A stretch of DNA of 64,000 bases, from the NCBI RefSeq assembly GCF_006334915.2, contig NZ_VDMA02000005.1:310001-374000 (forward strand), written 5' to 3'. The notes under the pieces were generated by a model. It saw only the letters and a program-made list of their open reading frames with translations. It was not told the DNA's origin and searched no databases. Positions 34,143 to 42,300 of this stretch are shown one piece after another. The position numbers and the translations under genes are program-made. The first letter of the stretch is position 1. Each line of letters opens with the position of its first letter. The stretch is from Microbispora catharanthi. GTDB lineage: Bacteria > Actinomycetota > Actinomycetes > Streptosporangiales > Streptosporangiaceae.

Positions 34143-35036
34143 TCAAACGACAACGACCCGGCGCCCGCGCGTGTGACCGGCTTGGCTGTCGATATGCGCC
34201 GCCACGGCCTCGGCGAGCGTGTACGACTTCTCGACCGGGATGTGGAGCTTTCCTCGAGAGATGAGGCCGGCGGCCTCGGCGAGCGCTTCCGGCATGCTCC
34301 CGGCCACGCCGGAGAATCGGACACCGAGCTCCGGCGCGCCGAGATCGGCGATGGAGATCACCATCTGCGGATCCCCGGTCAGCTCGACGAGCTCGCGAAT
34401 CACGCCCGAGCCGGCCAGATCGAGAGCCGCGTCGACATGGCCGAGCTGCCGCACCCGCTCGACCCAGCCCTCGCCGTACGTCGTCGCGACGGCGCCCAGG
34501 CTGCGCAGATAGTCCTGGTTCGCGGCCCCAGCCGTGCCGATCACCACAATGCCGCGGTCGCGGGCGATCTGCAGCACCGCCGATCCGACTCCCCCGGACG
34601 CACCGCTGACCAGCAGCGTCTGCCCGGGCCGCACACCGACCTGGCGGATGATGCGCAGCGCGGTCTCCACCACGGAGGGGTACCCGGCCGCCTCTTCGAA
34701 CGTCAGCCCCTCGGGCATGGGGGCCCAGGCCGACAGCACGGCGAACTCGGCATAGGTGCTCGAACCTTCGCCGAACACGTGGTCGCCGATTTCGACCCCT
34801 TCGACGCCCTCGCCGACCTCGTCCACCACCCCGGAGGCATCCAGCCCGACTCCGGCGGGCAACTCGATCGGATGGACCTTCTGGAACTGGCCTTCGCGGA
34901 CCCTCCAGTCGACGGGGTTCACGCCCGCCGCCCGCACGGCGATGCGTACCTGGCCGGGGGCCGCGTGGGGCTCCTCGGCGTCGACCAGTCGCAGAACGTC
35001 CGGACCGCCGAACTCGGCGAAGCTCACTTTCTTCAT
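34143..35036 (-). CDS. MDR-family NAD(P)H-dependent quinone oxidoreductase-like enzyme
   Basis: 297 residues. GroES-like N-terminus (VRIAVRAAGVNPVDWRVREG, VGLDASGVVDEVGEGV) and a Rossmann domain with LLVSGASGGVGSAVLQIA (nucleotide site near 145). There is no zinc-ligand cysteine set, so it is of the QOR/zeta-crystallin kind that reduces enones or quinones with NADPH. ATG start 7 nt after TACGGT, so the transcript may be leaderless. Divergent from the TetR gene at 35107, which is probably its repressor. Confidence 0.87.
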   Translation of the reverse strand: MKKVSFAEFGGPDVLRLVDAEEPHAAPGQVRIAVRAAGVNPVDWRVREGQFQKVHPIELPAGVGLDASGVVDEVGEGVEGVEIGDHVFGEGSSTYAEFAVLSAWAPMPEGLTFEEAAGYPSVVETALRIIRQVGVRPGQTLLVSGASGGVGSAVLQIARDRGIVVIGTAGAANQDYLRSLGAVATTYGEGWVERVRQLGHVDAALDLAGSGVIRELVELTGDPQMVISIADLGAPELGVRFSGVAGSMPEALAEAAGLISRGKLHIPVEKSYTLAEAVAAHIDSQAGHTRGRRVVVV

Positions 35037-35052
35037 GCGGCCGACCGTAGCA

Positions 35053-35078
35053 CTAACCGTTAGCGTTTAAAAACCGTT
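35053..35078. promoter_or_regulatory. Likely TetR operator between divergent promoters
   Basis: CTAACCGTTAG (35053-35063) is a near-palindrome, and AACCGTT repeats at 35055-35061 and 35072-35078. The sites sit just upstream of TACGGT, the presumed -10 of the oxidoreductase gene on the minus strand, so binding would block it. Confidence 0.5.
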
Positions 35079-35094
35079 CTGCTTTTGTATCTGC

Positions 35095-35100
35095 TAGTAT
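35095..35100 (+). promoter_or_regulatory. -10 element of the TetR gene, probably leaderless
   Basis: TAGTAT ends 6 nt before the ATG at 35107, placing the start site at the start codon. No good -35 is visible at 17 bp; the AACCGTT operator copy lies there. Confidence 0.5.
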
Positions 35101-35106
35101 CAGGAC

Positions 35107-35748
35107 ATGACCGTCCCGTCCGGACGCCGTGAGCGCAAGAAGGCCGCGACCCGCCAGAAGATCGCCGATACCGCCCTGCGGCTCTTCCTGGAACGCGGGT
35201 ATGACGCGGTGGGCATCCGTGACGTGGCCGCCGAGGCCGACGTGGCCGTCACCACGCTCTTCTCCCACTTCGCCTCGAAAGAGGCCCTGGTGTTCGAGCA
35301 GGACGGAGACTTCGAGCAACGCCTCACGCAGGCGGTCGCCTGCCGGGCCCCGCACGAGCCGCTCATGCCTGCGCTGCGCCGCGAGATCCAGGCCCTGGTG
35401 CGGCATTGCACGGCCGACAGCTCCGCCCCGATCTGGCGCATGGTCGACGAATCGCCCGCCCTGCGGGAGTACGAGGAGTCGATGAGGCTGCGCCATGCGG
35501 AGTCGCTGGCTAGGGCCATCGCCGCCGATCTCGACCTGTCAGAGACCACAACGGCCTGCCGGACGATCGCGAGGTTCGTGATCGACGCCTATTCGCTGGC
35601 TCGAGAGGCGGCCGATCCCGAGACCGCGGTGGACGAGATCTTCCACATGATCGAGGCGGCCTGGGAGGTCACCTGCCCTTCCGGAGGTGCGCGAGGTACT
35701 GTTCCTCCAGGCAAGGCAGGGGCCGGTCGCGCTGTTACGAGTCGCTGA
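35107..35748 (+). CDS. TetR-family transcriptional regulator
   Basis: 213 residues. N-terminal helix-turn-helix (RQKIADTALRLFLERGYDAVGIRDVAAEADVAVTTLFSHFASKEAL) is canonical TetR. The helical ligand domain follows (WRMVDESPALREYEESMRLRHAESLARAIA). Divergent from the MDR oxidoreductase with a 70-bp shared promoter region, so it likely controls that gene and itself. Inducer unknown. The C-terminal 25 residues are low-complexity. Confidence 0.9.
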   Translation: MTVPSGRRERKKAATRQKIADTALRLFLERGYDAVGIRDVAAEADVAVTTLFSHFASKEALVFEQDGDFEQRLTQAVACRAPHEPLMPALRREIQALVRHCTADSSAPIWRMVDESPALREYEESMRLRHAESLARAIAADLDLSETTTACRTIARFVIDAYSLAREAADPETAVDEIFHMIEAAWEVTCPSGGARGTVPPGKAGAGRAVTSR

Positions 35749-35861
35749 ACGCGTGGTTTCTGTCGACGTGGCACAGGTACAGCGACCATCCCACGAGGTG
35801 GAGCACTCACCGGTGCCGGTTCAGTGATCCTCGGCCTTACCGGGAAGCCGTGTCTTCACCG

Positions 35862-36272
35862 TCATGGACCGATCGCGTCTGTCCCGGCCGGTCTGACGGG
35901 GAGCAGTCCGCGGGCGTCCAGGACCTGCCGGGCCAGTGTCATCGCGCCGAAGACGCGCGGGAAGCCCGCGTACGGAAGCGCTTGCATGATCGCCTCGACC
36001 AGTTCGCCGGGCCGCAGGCCCGCGTTGAGTGCCGTTTCCAGATGTGCCCGGAGCTGGGGCTCGACCCCGCCGAGGGTGATCAGCGCACCGATGACGACCA
36101 GCTCCCGCCGGGCGGCGTCGAGCCCGGGGCGGGCGTGGACGTCCCCGTAGGCGAACTCGACCGCCAGCCGCGACAGGTCCGGGGCGATGTCGGCGAGGGC
36201 GTCGTACGCCTCGGTGCGGGTGGCGCCGAGCTCGGTCTGGCGGGCGACGCCGCGTTTGTAGCGCTCGGTCAC
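35862..36272 (-). CDS. Carboxymuconolactone decarboxylase (CMD) family protein
   Basis: 136 residues. The CMD/AhpD core is visible in LDAARRELVVIGALITLGGVEPQLRAHLETALNAGLRPGELVEAIMQ. There is no CxxC, so it is not an AhpD-like peroxidase; a gamma-carboxymuconolactone decarboxylase-like role in aromatic breakdown is more likely. GTG start overlaps the stop of the dienelactone hydrolase gene (GTGA). Both enzymes belong to protocatechuate or catechol-type pathways, but no ring-cleavage dioxygenase is nearby. Confidence 0.82.
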   Translation of the reverse strand: MTERYKRGVARQTELGATRTEAYDALADIAPDLSRLAVEFAYGDVHARPGLDAARRELVVIGALITLGGVEPQLRAHLETALNAGLRPGELVEAIMQALPYAGFPRVFGAMTLARQVLDARGLLPVRPAGTDAIGP

Positions 36273-37018
36273 GCGGCGGCCTCCACGCCGTGGCGGGCGG
36301 TGAAGCCGAGGATGCGGTGCCATGCGTCGGCGCAGGCCTCCTGCCACTGGTTGTAGGAGTCGTCGAAGAACGAGTGCGGAGCGCCGTCGTACACGTGCGC
36401 CTCGTATTCCTTTCCGGCCCGGTCGAAGGCGGCGGTCAGTGCGGCGTACTCCTCCGGAGTGGTTGCCACGTCGGCCCCGGCGAGCAGCATGAGCAGCGGT
36501 ACGGACGGCTCGGTCGTACGGTCGCCAAGGAAGCGGGGCGGACCGTAGAAGCCGATGGCGCCGGCGAGGCCGAGCCCGGCGGCGCCGAGCCGCCAGGAGT
36601 AGCCACCGCCGAGGCAGAAGCCGACGCTAAACAGCGGGCCGGGATGCCAGGCGCGGATCGCCTCGACGGCGGCCGCGGCGTCGGTCTCGACGTGAAGCGG
36701 TTCCAGCAGGGCGAGGTGGGCCCACCCGTCGAACGAGTCGTCCCGGTCGCCGGTGCCGGCGCTGCGCCCGTAGTAGTCCATGACCAGGGTGTGGAAGCCC
36801 GCCTCGGCGAATCGCAGCGCCAGGCTCTCGTAGAACGGGTGCACCCCGCGAAGGTCGGGTAGCAGCAGCACGCTGCGGCCGTTCGGCACGGCCGGGGCGG
36901 CCCGGTAGGCGCGGAACCTGTTGCCGTCGACGGTGCCGATCTTCAGTGGCCCGTGTTCTGCCACCCCTCCGGTGACGACGGGGGCGGCGGGCGGTCTGCT
37001 GTCGATGTCGTGGCACAT
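36269..37018 (-). CDS. Dienelactone hydrolase-family protein
   Basis: 249 residues, alpha/beta hydrolase. The cysteine nucleophile is Cys135 in GFCLGGG, with Asp183 in AGADVATTP and His215 in GAPHSFFDD completing the triad typical of dienelactone hydrolases. It would open a lactone ring in aromatic catabolism or act on related esters. ATG with AGGAG six bases upstream. First gene of a two-gene operon with the CMD protein; divergent from the XRE regulator at 37157. Confidence 0.87.
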   Translation of the reverse strand: MCHDIDSRPPAAPVVTGGVAEHGPLKIGTVDGNRFRAYRAAPAVPNGRSVLLLPDLRGVHPFYESLALRFAEAGFHTLVMDYYGRSAGTGDRDDSFDGWAHLALLEPLHVETDAAAAVEAIRAWHPGPLFSVGFCLGGGYSWRLGAAGLGLAGAIGFYGPPRFLGDRTTEPSVPLLMLLAGADVATTPEEYAALTAAFDRAGKEYEAHVYDGAPHSFFDDSYNQWQEACADAWHRILGFTARHGVEAAA

Positions 37019-37156
37019 CGTGGTCTCCTCTTCGTCCGGTGACGAGAGTCAGCCTCCCGCGCGCACGGCGGGCGGCCCAGGCCCGGCTTGTACGGGTACC
37101 GGCAGGGCCACCCTGAGCCCGCCGCGGGCCGCGAAAAAGCCGACATACTGGACGTC

Positions 37157-38002
37157 GTGGGAGATCGACACGAGCTGGCGGGTTTCCTCCGGTCCCGCCG
37201 GGGCCGAATCACACCCCAGACCGCAGGGATCGCCGCCGGGCCGCGCCGCCGTGTCCGGGGGCTGCGCCGGGAGGAGGTCGCGCAGCTCGCCGGGATCAGC
37301 GTGGAGTACTACCAGCGGCTGGAGCAGGGGCGGGCCGCGCGGCCGTCGTCCGAGGTGCTCGACGCCCTCGCCGCGGCGCTCCGCCTTGACGACGTGGAGC
37401 GCGAGCACCTGCGCACGCTCGCCGTGCGGGAACGTCCCCGGCGTGCGGCCCGGCCCCAGGACGCCCGGCCGGAGCTGGTGCGGATGCTGGACCTGATCCA
37501 CACGCCCGCCATGGTCATCGACGACCGGTTCGACGTCCTCGCGGCCAATGCCGTCGCGGCCCGCCTCTTCGCCCTCGACACCGCCTCGCCCGTACGGGCG
37601 AACCTGGCCAGGCGGCTGTTCCTCGACTCGGGAAGCAGGGACTTCTACGTCGAGTGGGCCGACGTCGCCGCCGCGACCGCCGGGCAGCTGCGGGTGGCCG
37701 CGGGGCTGCACCCCCAAGACGCCGAGCTGGCCGGGCTGGTCCGCGAACTCGGCGACGGCAGCGAGACCTTCCGCGGGCTGTGGAACGCCCGCGAGGTGGA
37801 CGTCCGTACATCCGGGACCAAGAGCTTCCGGCATCCCGCCCTGGGCACGATCACGTTCTGCTATGAGAACTTCGTGCCGGCGGGCGACCCCCGGCAGCGG
37901 CTGGTCGTGCTCGTCCCCGCTGCCGACGGCGCCGCCGAGGCGGCGGTCCACCTGCTGGCGGCCTGGGCGCGCGCCGAGCTGCGGTCCCCGGCGGAACGCT
38001 GA
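37157..38002 (+). CDS. XRE-family regulator with MmyB-like ligand domain
   Basis: 281 residues from the GTG at 37157. The N-terminal Xre helix-turn-helix includes GLRREEVAQLAGISVEYYQRLEQGR. The C-terminal MmyB-like (PAS-related) domain has PAMVIDDRFDVLAANAVAARLF and FRGLWNAREVDVRTSGTKSFRHPALGTITF. In this family the domain may bind a fatty acid or other small ligand. The start follows CATACT by 7 nt, so the mRNA may be leaderless; an upstream ATG would add 23 residues. Divergent from the dienelactone hydrolase operon, which it probably regulates. Confidence 0.88.
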   Translation: MGDRHELAGFLRSRRGRITPQTAGIAAGPRRRVRGLRREEVAQLAGISVEYYQRLEQGRAARPSSEVLDALAAALRLDDVEREHLRTLAVRERPRRAARPQDARPELVRMLDLIHTPAMVIDDRFDVLAANAVAARLFALDTASPVRANLARRLFLDSGSRDFYVEWADVAAATAGQLRVAAGLHPQDAELAGLVRELGDGSETFRGLWNAREVDVRTSGTKSFRHPALGTITFCYENFVPAGDPRQRLVVLVPAADGAAEAAVHLLAAWARAELRSPAER

Positions 38003-38031
38003 GATGGGGCCGGTCGGCGACCGGCCCCATC
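38003..38031 (+). terminator. Terminator after the XRE gene; inverted copy of the ileS hairpin
   Basis: GATGGGGCCGGTC-GGC-GACCGGCCCCATC begins right after the stop codon. It is the exact reverse complement of the element at 33876-33904. Confidence 0.8.
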
Positions 38032-38256
38032 GTGGTGTGTCACCACCCAGCCTGGCAAAACCCCTGATCAGACGGGTGCCCCGGCCGTGTGGTCATCGCG
38101 CGAAAGAAGGTGACCGACACCGCTCCGTCGGGCAGACCTTGGCGGTCGCGGCACTAGCCGATCCGGGTGGGAGCGGTGCCCGCCAGGGGCGCCTACGTGA
38201 CCATGCCGAGGCGGAAAGAGCGGCGCTCGCGCCCCGTCGAATGCGCAGGCCGCGTC

Positions 38257-40308
38257 TCAGCCGTTCTGGCAGACCGAGCAGGGGGTGAGGCCGGCCTCGT
38301 CGGCCTCGGCCCGTGTCATGGTCTCGATGCCCGAGTCGCCCATTCCGCTGATCAGGGGGCAACCGGTCTCGTGGTAGCGCCGCGTGCCGACCATGACCCG
38401 CACCCGCGTGTCCCCGTCCGCGGACGACTCGGCCGCGTCGGTCGTGCGATCCTCATCGGTCTCGCTCCCGGACCCGCCGCGGTCCTCGCCACCCTTGTCC
38501 GTGCTGTCCTTGTCCGTGCTGTCCTCGTCCGTGCCACCGGGCCCGGGCGTGGCCGCCTTTCCCGCGGGGGCCGCTCCGGAGGCGCCGTCGTCCTGCCGGG
38601 CGCCGTCCTCCTCCTCCGCGGAGCCGGTGGTGGAGCCGGCCGAGGCCGCGGATCCGGCGCGCCCGGATCCGCGGGTCTCTGCCGGCTCCACCGGCTTTCC
38701 GGTCCTCGCACGCGGGGGCGTGGGGACGTTCTCCGGGCGGGACGCCGCTTGCGCGTCCGCGTCGCCGGAGTCGCTCTGGTCGTCACGGGCCTGCTCGTCG
38801 TCCGCCCGGGAAGAGGAGGCCTTCTGCGGCGAGGCCGCACCCGCACCCGCACCGGGGGCCTTGTCCCCGGCCGCGGGATCGTCGGACTCGCCGTCCCCCG
38901 ACGACGGGGTTTCCTTCCCCGCCTCCCCGGTCGACTTGGACCGTGCGGGGTCCCACGGCAGGGGGACCCTGCCGGGCCTGAACCAGTCGTGCTCCGCGGT
39001 GTCGGTCAGCGAGTCGTCCGTCTCGTCGTCCGCCTGGCCCGACGCCGATCCTGCCGCCGGCGGAGACCAGGCCGGTGCGGACCATGACGTGGCAGAAGGC
39101 CAGGACGGCGCGGAGGATCCGGACGACGACCCTGAAGACGCGGCGGAGGAGGAATCGGAAGGCGAGGGCGGCGGCGTGGAGGCGGCAGGCCGCGGCGGCG
39201 CCGTCGTCTCGGCGCCGGACTCAGGCGACCCGCTCCGGCCGAACCAGTCCACCGGCGTGTGCTCGTCGCCCTCGGTCCCGGCGTCGGCCTCGGAAGCCGT
39301 GTCACGCGCCGGACCGTCTTCCTCATCGGCCTCGCCGGCGTCGGCGGTCTTCCCTGACGCCTTTTCCGCCGTCTCACCGGGCTCTTCGCGCGCTTCGTCG
39401 TCGGACGGCTTGCCGCCGGAGGGCGTGGACGGGCCGGCCGTGGAAGGGCCTGACGCACCGGGAATGGACGACTGGGGGCCGGACGATTCAGGGCCGGACG
39501 ATTCAGGGGAGGACGACTCGGGCAGGCGCGGCCCCGGGACGCCGGGCTGAGGGAACCGCGCGACGGGCGGCTCGCGATCAGCGGGCGTGGGACGGGACGT
39601 TTCCTGGCCGGTCGTGCCGGAGGTCGCGGCCGAAGGCGTGGTGGTCGTGGGGGCGGCTTCCGCGCGCAGGCTCTCGTCGCGAGCCGTGTCGTCGCGGAGG
39701 GCGGCCTCCTCCGGCTCCGCCGTGCGGGTGGAGATCTCGGGGAGACAGGTGGTGCAGGGAGTGAAGCCCTCCTCGCGGGCCTCCTCGTGCGTGAGCTCCT
39801 CGGTCTCACGCCCGGCGAGCTGGCGGCAGGTGGCCAGATGGAAGCGCTTGCGCCCGGGGATCACGAGCACGATCGCGTCGGGGGCGAGGCCGCGACCGGA
39901 ACCGGTCGGCGGCCGCATGATCGGTCCCGTCCGCTGGGGCGGCGGAGATGGGAAGGCCTGCGGGGGCAATGCCCCGTGATGCGTGACCGGCGGGGCCGCC
40001 ACCATGGGCGTCGCCACCGGATGCGCCGGTGCCCCGGCGAGGGCTCCGCCGTACGCCCCGCTCACGGCACCGACGTGCGCGAGCTGGGGCACGGACGAAC
40101 CCTGGGGGGTGGGAGCGGTTCCCTCGGCGGCACGCCCACCGGCGGGGAACAGCTCATGGCGTCTCAGCAGTGCCCCGATCAGCAGGCAGACCGCCGACAG
40201 CACGCTGACGACGATCGACCACATCACTAGAGGGGGTGTCCCCAGCACGACGCCCGCGATGAGCAGGACGATTGCGGCGAGGACCAGTGCGGCACTGATG
40301 AGGATCAC
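38257..40308 (-). CDS. Membrane protein with long disordered linker and two Cys/His modules
   Basis: 683 residues. Two N-terminal membrane helices (ISAALVLAAIVLLIAGVVL, LVMWSIVVSVLSAVCLLIGAL). Two related modules of about 45 residues follow: one after the helices (RKRFHLATCRQLAGR, then EEAREEGFTPCTTC) and one at the very C-terminus (TRRYHETGCPLISGM, then AEADEAGLTPCSVCQNG). The shared pattern is F/Y-H-x3-C, an EAxxxG stretch, then PCxxC, reminiscent of the Ada-type zinc site. About 450 acidic Ser/Pro/Glu/Asp-rich residues separate them. Adjacent to divIVA at the end of the dcw cluster, so a role in envelope or polar growth is possible. I do not recognise the family. Confidence 0.7.
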   Translation of the reverse strand: MILISAALVLAAIVLLIAGVVLGTPPLVMWSIVVSVLSAVCLLIGALLRRHELFPAGGRAAEGTAPTPQGSSVPQLAHVGAVSGAYGGALAGAPAHPVATPMVAAPPVTHHGALPPQAFPSPPPQRTGPIMRPPTGSGRGLAPDAIVLVIPGRKRFHLATCRQLAGRETEELTHEEAREEGFTPCTTCLPEISTRTAEPEEAALRDDTARDESLRAEAAPTTTTPSAATSGTTGQETSRPTPADREPPVARFPQPGVPGPRLPESSSPESSGPESSGPQSSIPGASGPSTAGPSTPSGGKPSDDEAREEPGETAEKASGKTADAGEADEEDGPARDTASEADAGTEGDEHTPVDWFGRSGSPESGAETTAPPRPAASTPPPSPSDSSSAASSGSSSGSSAPSWPSATSWSAPAWSPPAAGSASGQADDETDDSLTDTAEHDWFRPGRVPLPWDPARSKSTGEAGKETPSSGDGESDDPAAGDKAPGAGAGAASPQKASSSRADDEQARDDQSDSGDADAQAASRPENVPTPPRARTGKPVEPAETRGSGRAGSAASAGSTTGSAEEEDGARQDDGASGAAPAGKAATPGPGGTDEDSTDKDSTDKGGEDRGGSGSETDEDRTTDAAESSADGDTRVRVMVGTRRYHETGCPLISGMGDSGIETMTRAEADEAGLTPCSVCQNG

Positions 40309-40354
40309 GGGGGGTTCTCCGAGCTATCGGGTCCCTGTGAGGACCCGCCACTGC

Positions 40355-41218
40355 TTACCGGCGGTCGTTGTGGGGGCCGTCGGGTCCGGGGAAGGCGCCG
40401 GAGTGCTGCGAGGGCTCCTGGCCGAACGGGTTGGGGGCGGCGGTCATCTGCTGGGGACCGGGGGCGACGGCGTGGGCCATGGCCGGGGCGGCGCCCACGA
40501 TCGGGAAGCCTCCGCTGCCTTCACCCGCGACGTTCAGCTCGGCGAGCTGGTTCTCCAGGTACAGCTTGAGACGGCTGCGGTACTCGCGCTCGAAGCTGCG
40601 CAGCTCCTCGACCTTGCGCTCCAGCTCGTCGCGGGTCTGCACGAGGGTGCCCATGGCCTGGCGGTGCCGCTCCTGGGCGTCGCGCTCCAGCGTCTCGGCG
40701 CGGGCGCGGGCGTCGCCGATGATCTGCTCGGCCTGGCGGCGGGCCTTGCCGAGGATGTCGTCGGCCTCACGCCGGGCGCGGGTCACGGTCTCGTCCGCCT
40801 CGCGACGGGCGTCGGCGATCGCCTGGTCGGCCGTCTGCTGGGCGAGGGCGAGCACGCGGGCCGCGGTGTCCATGTTGTCCTCGGCGGGCGGCAGGCCCAT
40901 GCCGACGGGCACCGGCTCGGGACGGGCCGGCTCCGGAGGCTTGATCGGCTCCGGCTGGGGGGCCATCATCTCGGGCTTCGGCTCGGCCACGGGAGCGGGC
41001 GCCATCTGCATGGAGCCGGGCATGCCCATGCCCCCGGGAACCTTGCCCCTGAGGCACTCGGCCAGCTTCGCGCGGAGTTCCTCGTTCTCCTGGATGAGGC
41101 GGTCCAGTTCGGCCTCGACCTCGTCGAGGAACGCGTCGACCTCCTCCTCGTCGTACCCCGGCCTCAGCCGGGTGGTACTGAACTGCTTGTTCCGCACATC
41201 GGCGGGCGTCAACGGCAT
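40355..41218 (-). CDS. divIVA: DivIVA/Wag31 polar growth scaffold
   Basis: 287 residues. The N-terminal DivIVA lipid-binding domain (MPLTPADVRNKQFSTTRLRPGYDEEEVDAFLDEVEAEL) leads into coiled coil. A Pro/Met/Glu-rich insert (about 60-110) separates it from a long second coiled coil (ADDILGKARRQAEQIIGDARARAETLERDAQ, ELERKVEELRSFEREYRSRLKLYLENQL). It marks cell poles and recruits wall synthesis in actinomycetes, and is often phosphorylated by Ser/Thr kinases. The N-terminus after the coiled coil resembles Streptomyces DivIVA more than the shorter mycobacterial Wag31. Confidence 0.95.
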   Translation of the reverse strand: MPLTPADVRNKQFSTTRLRPGYDEEEVDAFLDEVEAELDRLIQENEELRAKLAECLRGKVPGGMGMPGSMQMAPAPVAEPKPEMMAPQPEPIKPPEPARPEPVPVGMGLPPAEDNMDTAARVLALAQQTADQAIADARREADETVTRARREADDILGKARRQAEQIIGDARARAETLERDAQERHRQAMGTLVQTRDELERKVEELRSFEREYRSRLKLYLENQLAELNVAGEGSGGFPIVGAAPAMAHAVAPGPQQMTAAPNPFGQEPSQHSGAFPGPDGPHNDRR

Positions 41219-41267
41219 TTGGGTCTCCTTGGCGCGCTTGGAGTCTGTCCGGTCGGACGGTACCCGA

Positions 41268-41555
41268 TCAACGAAGCGCGTTCACGACTTGGATCAAGAC
41301 CAAAACCACAATGAACAGCACTGTGAAGCTCAGGTCAAAGGCCACCGTACCCAACCTGAGGGGCGGAATGAAACGGCGGAGGAACTTGAGAGGCGGGTCG
41401 GTCACTGTGTAAACCGCCTCCGCCAGCACCAGGACGACCCCGGTGGGCCGCCAGGCGCGGGCGAACGCCTGCACCGTATCTATGATCATTCTGCCGATCA
41501 GCAGAACCAGGAAGAGGGTCAGGGCGATGACCAAGATCTCGCTAATGATCCCCAC
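41268..41555 (-). CDS. YggT-family membrane protein
   Basis: 95 residues from GTG 41555. Two hydrophobic segments (EILVIALTLFLVLLIGRMIID and VAFDLSFTVLFIVVLVLIQVV) flank the YggT motif YTVTDPPLKFLRRFIPPLRLG. Found between sepF and divIVA across actinobacteria. Function not firmly known; linked to division, cell shape or osmotic stress. An upstream ATG (41606) would add 17 polar residues. Confidence 0.88.
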   Translation of the reverse strand: MGIISEILVIALTLFLVLLIGRMIIDTVQAFARAWRPTGVVLVLAEAVYTVTDPPLKFLRRFIPPLRLGTVAFDLSFTVLFIVVLVLIQVVNALR

Positions 41556-41638
41556 GGTCGAGCCCCGCCTCCCCTCGGTCCAGCCGTCCTCGGGCCGCAC
41601 GGGCACCGCTCAGCCGGTCACTGTTCATGTATGGAACT

Positions 41639-42166
41639 CTAGCTCTGGTTGAAGAAGCCGCGTTCCGCGATTCTGGCCTTGTCCTCGGCGGTCACCTCAA
41701 CGTTGGCGGGGGACAACAGGAACACCTTGTTGGTAACACGTTCGATGCTGCCGTGTAGGCCAAAGACGAGACCTGCCGCGAAATCGACAAGGCGCTTGGC
41801 GTCGCTGTCGACCATCTCTGTCAGATTCATGATGACCGGCGTGCCCTCGCGGAAGTGCTCGCCGATCGTCCGCGCCTCGTTGTACGTGCGGGGATGCAGG
41901 GTGGTGATGCGCGCCAGATCGGTCGTGCGGCGCTCCAGCACGGTTGTGGGGGGACGCGGAGCGGGAACGGCCGTCTCGGTGTCGTCCTCGCGCTCCAGGG
42001 GCCCGGAGTGCGTGCCCGAGGGGCCGGCGAAGCCGCGCCGCGGCGACTCGAACTCCTCGTCGCCGTACTCCTCGTCGGTGCCGTACTCTGCCGCGTACCT
42101 GTCTTCGTAGCGGTCGTCCTCCACGAGACCGAGGTAGACCGCCATCTTGCGCATCGCGCCGGCCAT
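41639..42166 (-). CDS. sepF: SepF, FtsZ membrane anchor
   Basis: 175 residues. An N-terminal amphipathic helix ([16 protein letters not shown]) targets the membrane, an acidic linker follows, and the C-terminal SepF fold ([31 protein letters not shown], then [21 protein letters not shown]) polymerises and binds the FtsZ tail. In actinobacteria, which lack FtsA and ZipA, SepF is the main anchor of the Z ring. Confidence 0.95.
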   Translation of the reverse strand: MAGAMRKMAVYLGLVEDDRYEDRYAAEYGTDEEYGDEEFESPRRGFAGPSGTHSGPLEREDDTETAVPAPRPPTTVLERRTTDLARITTLHPRTYNEARTIGEHFREGTPVIMNLTEMVDSDAKRLVDFAAGLVFGLHGSIERVTNKVFLLSPANVEVTAEDKARIAERGFFNQS

Positions 42167-42300
42167 CGCTCGTCGTCCTCCGCTTTACTGGTGCCTTCAA
42201 GGTCCCTTCGGAAGGCCAGGGCGGTAGCCGTACCCCCCTTGGAGCTCACCGCTGATCGACCTCTACCTGAGCGCGGACACCATGGTCCACTTGGGGGACA

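Noticed and set aside
35862-36272. AhpD-type alkylhydroperoxidase
   Set aside because: The CxxC active site is absent, so only the broader CMD family is supported.
38167-39087. Plus-strand ORF overlapping the 683-residue membrane protein
   Set aside because: Composition is that of an antisense frame of a low-complexity linker; no motif or ribosome site.
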